DNA of 64,000 nucleotides from contig OY992536.1 in assembly GCA_963921195.1 (NCBI GenBank), positions 179,560,995 to 179,624,994 on the forward strand, in the 5' to 3' direction. A model generated the notes under the pieces. That model was not told the origin of the DNA and searched no databases. It was given only the letters and a program-made list of their open reading frames with translations. This document shows, in pieces, positions 57,892 through 64,000 of this stretch (the first letter of the stretch is position 1; every line of letters begins with the position of its first letter). Position numbers and translations under genes: made by a program. The DNA comes from Pegoplata infirma (Eukaryota > Arthropoda > Insecta > Diptera > Anthomyiidae).

Positions 57892-60800
57892 CTAGTCCCT
57901 GTCGTTAAACCATTTTGAGCTTCTTATAAAACTCCTTAGATGTTGAATTTTGACATCCAACAAATCAGAAAGATCGTACAGCTCCCTAGATCCCAGTGAA
58001 GCAAGTCTCTGACCAGAAAGTGCCGGGCAATGGCAAATAAAGTGTTCGATAGTTTCCAACTCCTCCTCATCCATGCAACTTCGGCAAAAGTCATTCGACG
58101 GCACATTCAACCGCTCTGCGTGCTTCCCTATAAGACAGTGTCCGGTAATTATAGAAACCACCGTCGAAATCTCTCCTCTTGGAAGCGATATCAGCTCACT
58201 TGTGCGCCCCTGATTAAGAGAAGGCCAAATCAGTCGTGTTGTCTCACACGTCCATCCATTTGCCCATCTTTGATTAGTCTCCGTCGCAGAACAAAGCCGT
58301 AGGTTTTGCTTGCAAGTTTCTAGAGGCATACCAACACATTCCAATTCTGTTGGAACCTGTAAGGTAGTTCCTAGTCTTGCAAGCTCATCGGCTTTGCAAT
58401 TCCCTGGAATGTCTCTGTGCCCTGGGACCCATATGAGTCGTATGTTAAACTGCTTGGCCATCTCATTTAAAGACGTGCGGCAGTTAAGGGCAGATCTTGT
58501 TTTCAGAAACATTGAATCCAGGGACTTGACCGCGGCTTGACTGTCAGTATAGATGTTGACTGCGGTTGTAGACAAGACATTGCAGCTCAACCAGTCAGCC
58601 ACTTCTTTTATTGCCAGCATCTCTGCCTGGTAAACACTGCAATGATCTGGCAATCTACGAGCCAGGCTCAACCCAAGCTCTTCCGAATAGACTCCAAAGC
58701 CCACTTGTTCGTGCAGCCTCGATCCATCTGTGTAAAAATTTATGGTAGCTCCACTACCCGGAGTATCCCCCATCCAAGACTCCCTGGATGGTATCATAGT
58801 GGTAAAGTGGCGCTCAAAGAGGCTCAAAGAGGGAGCACAGTCCACATTTTGTGGTATTGTTATCTTTTTCAAGATCGCGCTATGGCCACAATCACTGCTC
58901 CTCCATTGCAGCGTGCTATTAAGTCGAATTGCCGACGCAGCCGCAAACTGCCTACCCAATATGTCCAAGGGTATCAGGTGAAGGAGGATTTCTAATGCAG
59001 CCGTAGGTGTAGTACGAAGAGCACCAGTAATGCACATTGACGCCATTCTCTGTACCTTCGTGATAAAGACAAAGTTCGCTTTAGTTCGCTTTTGTTTCCA
59101 AAGCAGGCCACCAGACAATGATTCCATACAGCAAAATTGGACGCACCACTGCTGTATAGATCCAATGAACGACTTGAGGGCTAAAACCCCATCGTTTTCC
59201 AATGGCCCTTTTACAGGAATACAAAGCAATCGTTGCTTTTCTCACCCGTTCCTCAATATTACGCCTGAAATTCAGCTTCCTATCTAGAAATACTCCAAGA
59301 TACTTGGCTCCATCTGAGAAGGTGATTTCAGTACCGTCCAGAGAAATAGGATCAAAAGCAGGAATCTTATTTTTCCTTGTAAACAAAACAAGCTCTGTTT
59401 TACTAGGATTAACTCCTAGACCACAGTCTCTTGCCCATTTAGACAGATCTTTCAGAGAACCCTGAAGAATGTCCCGCAATGTTGGCAGATGCTTCCCCTT
59501 TACCGCTATCGCGACATCGTCAGCATATGCGATAACATGACAACCACGTGCTTCTAGAGATAGCAGCATTGAATTCAGTGCCAGGTTCCAAAGAAGCGGC
59601 GAAAGAACACCTCCTTGTGGTGTGCCCCTATTGACAAATCGAGATATGACGGACGCTCCCAATTCAGACGTTATACGTCTATTGGCAAGTAGGTTTTCCA
59701 CCATTAAAACGATTTCACGCTTTACTCCCAGACCAGACAATGCCAATATTATCGATTCTGGAATGACATTATTAAAAGCCCCCTCAATATCAAGAAAGGC
59801 CACCATAGTGTACTCCTTTACCGAAAGCGATCTCTCGATGGTACCAACGAGCTCATGAAGAGCTGTTTCCGTTGATCGTCCCTTGCTGTATGCATGTTGC
59901 TTTGTCGAAAGCAACTTTGGGTCAATCACTCTACGCAAATATGAGTCTATCATTCGTTCCATTGTCTTTAACAAAAAAGAAGACAGACTAATTGGCCTGA
60001 AATCCTTCGGAGCTGTGTGGGAACTTTTCCCAGCCTTTGGGATAAATACGACTCTGGTATCCCTCCATTTTAAAGGAATATACGACCAGTTGATGCATGC
60101 TGTGTATAGATTATACAGCAACGGGGCTATATAGTCCAACACTTGCTGCAACTCAGCCGGGATTATACCATCAGGTCCCGGGGATTTATAGGGCCTGAAG
60201 CTTTTTATCGCCCAGATTAATGTTGGCATATTTATTATTTCCGAAGCAATTTCAGATGCTTGGGCGTCAGAACGTTCCAAAGCTTGAAACGGCGTCATGG
60301 AATTGCCCGGAAAATGCGTGTTTAAAAGGAGATCCAGCGACTCTCCACTGGAGGAAGACCACACCCCATTAGGATCTTTCAGGTATCCTAGGGTGCAAGG
60401 AGAAGAAGCCAGAACCTTGCGCAGCCTGGATGCCTCAGAAACGTCTTCTATGTTTCCACAGAAGTTTTTCCAAGAATCACATTTTGCATTTCTGATCATC
60501 TTTTTATAACTCTTAAGTTGCAGCCTGTATGCAGACCAGTCCTCGTCCGCTCTTGAAAACTTAGCCTTATTAAAGAGCTTTCTGCAGGAATCTCTGCTCG
60601 TCTGCAACTCATTTGACCACCAAGGTGGCTTGTTTTTCCCTCTAGGCTTTGCAGAAGGGCAAGACGCATCCAGGCACCTATTACAAACATTTGTTATATG
60701 GTCAACCAGACAGTCAATTTCCGCTAAACTATGCGGTTCAGATAGGGGTACTTCATCCAAAAGCAAAGAAAAAGTCTCCCTATATTTCACCCAGTTTGTT

Positions 60801-61495
60801 CTTCTCAGATTTCTAGAGACTGTCTCAACCGGGGCACGCTCCCTGAGTAAAAACTCAATGTAGCGATGATCTGAGAAAGAATGCTCTTCCAAAACTCTCC
60901 AGTCATCAATTCTATCAGACAATGTATCTGATACAAGTGTTACGTCAAGAACCTCTTGCCGCGTACTTGTAACGAAAGTTGGTTCACTACCCTTGTTACA
61001 AATATACAGGTTAGTGCTTAACAAAAACTCCAAAAGTGATTCACCTCTATCATTTGTGTCTGTACTACCCCATATCGAATGATGTGCATTAGCATCACAG
61101 CACACTAGTAACTGGTGTCCCCTAGATTCAGACTCCCGAATCAGACCGCCAACCTTCTCCGGGGGTATTGGCCCCGGATTAGGAAAATACGCAGAGGCGA
61201 GCCAAATAGATTTCCCATGAAGCTCTAAGCTAGCCGCTGTAACATCCTTATCACTAAAAGTTGATAAAAAGAATATATTTAAGCCATTTTTCGCCAAGAT
61301 GCAGGCTCTTGGTGAGCCCTCACCTTTGGCAACCATCAACTTAAACCCAGGGGTCTTCAATCCGCAAACCCTGCCACCCCGCACCCAGGGCTCTTGGATA
61401 AAAACCAAGTCAACTGCTCCTGTCGTCAGGCGCAGCAATAGTGCAGCTGAGGCTGCCTTACAGTGATGGAGGTTTATTTGTAGGAACCGCAACAT
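57892..61495 (-). pseudogene. LOA-type ORF2, copy 2, single frameshift
   Basis: The start chosen is ATG at 61495 (MLRFLQINLHHCKAA), since it immediately precedes the endonuclease motif. An upstream ATG near 61563 in the same frame is an alternative. It carries the endonuclease (QEPWV, CCDANAHH, SDHRYIEF), RT (FLDIEGAFNN, PQGGVLSPLL, YADDVAIA), RNase H (FYTDGSR, YTDSQAAV, WVPGHRD) and the C-terminal Cys/His cluster. It lacks both lesions of copy 1. A 10-bp tandem duplication (AAAGCGAACT, around 59072-59092) after PALETKAN shifts the frame and creates a stop. Intact length would be about 1,200 residues. It overlaps ORF1 by about 38 nt. Confidence 0.9.
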
Positions 61496-61693
61496 CTTGC
61501 TTTTTTTCCACCATCCTTTCCACCACCGTGTTATTGGCTTCATCCTCCGTGTTATCATAGAGGTCGCATTCGTCCCCAGATTCGGTTTCGAATAAGCCAG
61601 ATATGTGTCCCATCTGTTCTGAATCGGAGGCAACAGAACTCTCCGAATTCCTCACTGCATGGGCCTCGTCCTGAATGTAATAATAATGTAATG
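61458..61693 (-). pseudogene. 3' end of LOA-type ORF1, 5'-truncated
   Basis: The frame is open from the truncation point at 61693 to the stop at 61458-61460. The readable part includes DEAHAVRNSESSVASDSEQ, an acidic segment ESGDECDLYDNTEDE, and the end KPPSL. No zinc knuckle survives, as the conserved part of ORF1 proteins lies further upstream. Assignment as ORF1 rests on position, overlap with ORF2 and the element's structure. Confidence 0.55.
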
Positions 61694-61854
61694 AAATATT
61701 TGTTAGTTTTTATTAAAAAAAAAACAGTGACATAAATTAGTACAAATTATTTATATTTGAAAAAATTACAATTAATAGACGTTTTATGCAAACAAAAAAA
61801 TAAATTATACATTCAAATTCATGCATGACAATGAATGATCATTAATGTACATTA

Positions 61855-62638
61855 GAGTGTCCCTTATTTTGGAAATGTTGAGACGGTACCCCCTCATTTT
61901 TTTTTCCCTTTTGACTAAAAAATAACTCAGAAAAAATTTTACGCCCCTACGACCACGCCTTCCCTACGCGACGGGGCCTTAAAGAACGGGGCCTTAAAAA
62001 TCATTTTTCCATACAAACCAAAAATTTTTTTTTTGATTTTTAATTTTTTTGTTATTAATTATAATATTACTTGGTTAGCTTATTCACGACAAAAAATTTG
62101 ATTTTGGTGGGATGAGGCTTTCAGTTCTAAAAAATTTAAAGTTCTAAAAAATTAAAAAAAAAAATTTAGAGCTTTTGGGGTCCTACAGTAAAAATTTTTT
62201 AAAATTTTTTTTTTTAGTTTTGACAAGCAACCGTTTTAGTTGCAATGTTGCTTTTAATGATATATATTCATAAAAAAGTATTATTCATATCTGTGATATC
62301 TTAATCGTGTATCGAAAAACATCTAAAATGCATTTTTTAACCTTTTAACCTTTTCGAAAAATTTTTTAGAACTGAAAGCCTCATCCCACCAAAATCATAT
62401 TTTTTGTCGTGAATAAGCTAACCAAGTAATATTATAATTAAAAACAAAAAAATTTAAAATCAAAAAAAAAATTTTTTGCTTTGTATGGAAAAATGATTTT
62501 TAATGCCCCGCTCTTTACGGCCCCGTCGCGTAGGAAGGCGTGGTCGTAGGGGCGTAAAATTTTTCCTGAGTTATTTTTTAGTCAAAAGGAAAAAAATGAG
62601 GGGGTACCGTCTCAACATTTCCAAAATAAGGGACACTC
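61855..62638. mobile_element. Fold-back MITE with GAGTGTCCC ends, copy B
   Basis: 784 bp, same ends and subterminal GC-rich block as copy A, TA on both sides (61853-61854, 62639-62640). It lacks about 150 bp of the central region present in copy A. It landed in a self-complementary site, ATGTACATTAATGTACAT after removal. Confidence 0.85.
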
Positions 62639-62726
62639 TAATGTACATGCACCCTCAAATTACGGATATGCACTTGACATCCAGATATGCATCATATATG
62701 AACATACATGCTCATTTTCATACGGG

Positions 62727-63180
62727 ACTAAATATTTTTTTTACATCAGTATTTGATTTATTTTGAGTAATTTTTTTTTTTTAATTTTTGTAAAAAAAAA
62801 TTTCGAGTGTAAATTTTTTTGAGTGTAATTTTTTTTTTTTGAGTGTAATATATTTTTTTTAGTTTTCTTGAGTGACAAAAATAGTTTCTAAAATATTTTT
62901 TTTGGCTTACCATTCCTTTTCAAAGCGTGTTTAGCGTTTTTTTCAACACGGAGTTCGGGTTAAAACCCATCTGAAATTCCCCATTTTGCTAATAACTTAT
63001 GAACCACTGGACCGATTTCGCTGAAATTTAGTATTAATCTGACCTGAAGTATAACAAATACATATATATGTGGAGTTCCGTTTTAGACTTAAATTTTGAG
63101 TTAAAAAAGATGTGATTTTTGTTTTGATGGCACATCGATGAAAGTTGGCATAAATATTAGATGCTATTTAAGAATAAGAA
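62727..63180. repeat. Dispersed repeat, inverse relative of 2200-2480
   Basis: Starts with GAGTGTAATTTTTTT phrases, then CTTGAGTGACAAAAATAG, TTCAACACGGAGTTCGGG and ATGAACCACTGGACCGATTT. These words occur in complementary form at 2210-2480. No gene. Confidence 0.45.
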
Positions 63181-64000
63181 ATTCGTTCGCGTCAATTAAA
63201 TCGCGCAAGGGGGTCAAAAGTTATGGCGGTTTTAAGATTTAGCGGTTTTAAAAATCTTAAAAATATTTTAAAGATTTTATTTTCTACACATTTGTTGCAT
63301 GCGTTATTAAAACATGCCAGGATATATCATTTCTTCTAAAATATATGATATAAATTTAACCATTTAATGACCAAACGATTAAAAAAAAATATATCTAAGT
63401 ACCTAAAATCGCGATTAATTCGCGGTAAAAGAAAAGTTTCACAATTTTTTATAACATATTTAGGCAATACGCGTTGGTATTACTGAAGAAAATCACGGAA
63501 AATCGTATCATTGTACCAGTAGTTAAAAAAAATCGGTGATGCTTTTTTATAACAAGAAAATTTAATATGGTCCAAAAAATCTATAATCATCAACATTTTT
63601 TAACCCGCCTGTGATTTTATGATGACACATCAAGTGGGCTTTCATTTAAAAAAAATTTCATCCGATTTCGTGTAAAGCCTTGAATGTGCCAGATCAAAAC
63701 AGGTTTAGATAAAATCATCGCGCTTTCCGCTCAGAATGGCTTAAAGTAAAAAGTCAAAAAGCAAATCAGTTCTACTCGTTAAGGCACGTCTTTTGGTGTA
63801 TTAAAATGAACATGATGCATTAATTGCTACTAAAAAAAATAGGAAACAGATTTGCAAATTTCGCACAATTTTCAAAAATGCCATAAAATTTTTGCAATTT
63901 ATTTTTTATAAACCCGCCAGTGATTTTTTTATGTAAACTCCTAAAAAACTCGGTTTACGCAAGAGTCCACCAAATTTCGAATGAAACCGCGAATGTGCCT
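63181..64000 (+). repeat. ~310-bp diverged tandem repeat running off the window
   Basis: AACCCGCCTGTGATTTTATG...GAATGTGCC (63603-63692) recurs in diverged form as AACCCGCCAGTGATTTTTTT...GAATGTGCC (63910-63999), a spacing of about 308 bp. Positions 63181-63420 have ATGGCGGTTTTAAGATTTAG-type phrases. No ORF. Confidence 0.5.

Larger units (their letters stand above)
57790..61693 (-). mobile_element. LOA-type LINE, copy 2, 5'-truncated, with 13-bp TSD
   Basis: Minus-strand element flanked by identical AAATATTTGTTAG (57777-57789 and 61694-61706). The 3' end carries four to five AACCT units (TTAGG on the plus strand, 57786-57805), so a few TSD bases overlap the tail. The 5' truncation leaves only the end of ORF1. 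Gene order is ORF1 end, ORF2, then a 100-bp 3' UTR. Protein differences from copy 1 are few. Confidence 0.92.
56604..62726. mobile_element. TIR element with CATACATG repeats, split by three insertions
   Basis: The left end CCCGGGTGAAAATGACCATG pairs with a right end reading inward CCCGTATGAAAATGAGCATG. Next to the left end are tandem CATACATG/CATGTATG words. Inside lie a GTCC-end repeat (56821-57266), LOA copy 2 (57790-61693) and fold-back copy B (61855-62638). The AT-rich part at 57267-57776 and 61707-61853 (ATTCGATTTT/AAAATCGAAT words) is the element's own or older DNA. Confidence 0.6.

Noticed and set aside
58310..58995. Plus-strand frames within LOA copy 2
   Set aside because: They are antisense shadows of the RNase H and C-terminal region. 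The same shadows appear antisense to copy 1.
62503..62766. Arg-rich protein frame (MPRSLRPRRVGRRGRRG)
   Set aside because: It is the GC-rich subterminal block of a fold-back MITE, and the reverse complement occurs at its other end.

Overview
This window looks like intergenic or heterochromatic DNA from an insect, most probably a fly. It is very AT-rich, with long A/T homopolymers. It carries dipteran-style repeats, such as CGTCCGTCCGTCCGTCT stretches and mirror-image TATACCCTCCAC ends, together with L1-endonuclease-type, LOA-type and jockey-type LINEs and Tc1/mariner, piggyBac-like and hAT-like remnants. I found no intact host protein gene, rRNA or genuine tRNA. Nearly everything that can be named is a transposable element or a simple or palindromic repeat, often nested several deep. 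The species assignment (calyptrate fly) is inference.

Layout. 0-7 kb: a truncated MITE, a 1.06-kb fold-back palindrome (857-1920), a GGGTGGAGC-TIR element holding another MITE (3002-4179), and a small piggyBac-like element (4648-5165). 7.0-13.3 kb: a four-part nest, in which a CCCGAGTAAAAA-TIR MITE was split by an ACTAGCTG element containing ~160-bp repeats; that element was split in turn by a TA-flanked TIR element with a palindromic minisatellite and an intron-containing ORF remnant, and by a CCCAGC MITE. 13.4-24.1 kb: a poly-C/polypurine tract, degenerate hairpin repeats, a second nest (15.7-18.6 kb) with a hAT-like element, a second large fold-back (19971-21520), and a TTAA-flanked piggyBac-like element (22067-24069) holding a dead jockey-type RT fragment. 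24-37.7 kb: a hairpin split by a MITE, a nearly complete non-LTR retrotransposon (about 27.5-31.04 kb) broken by one nonsense codon, a decayed mariner (31881-33572) and a fragment of a different mariner-type transposase (37497-37735).

37.9-64 kb: a 5'-truncated LOA-type LINE (37966-41642); a SINE-like tRNA-derived repeat between two identical 95-bp direct repeats; an indel-free 713-bp palindrome (44498-45210); a fold-back MITE (46130-47064, with a sister copy at 61855-62638); a 1.76-kb fold-back split by a MITE; a TA-flanked 4.86-kb element (49459-54314) holding ~3 kb of the same palindromic minisatellite; and a TIR element (56604-62726) holding a second, oppositely oriented LOA copy with a 13-bp target-site duplication. 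The two LOA copies are nearly identical in protein sequence but carry different inactivating lesions, so both look like recent offspring of an active source.

How the parts relate: the LINEs encode the endonuclease and reverse transcriptase that copy them, and possibly SINE-like repeats. The many TA-flanked TIR elements without transposase would depend on Tc1/mariner-type enzymes, of which only wrecks are visible here. The least explained items are the 35-bp double-palindrome minisatellite shared by different TIR elements, and the coding-like, possibly spliced segments next to it.
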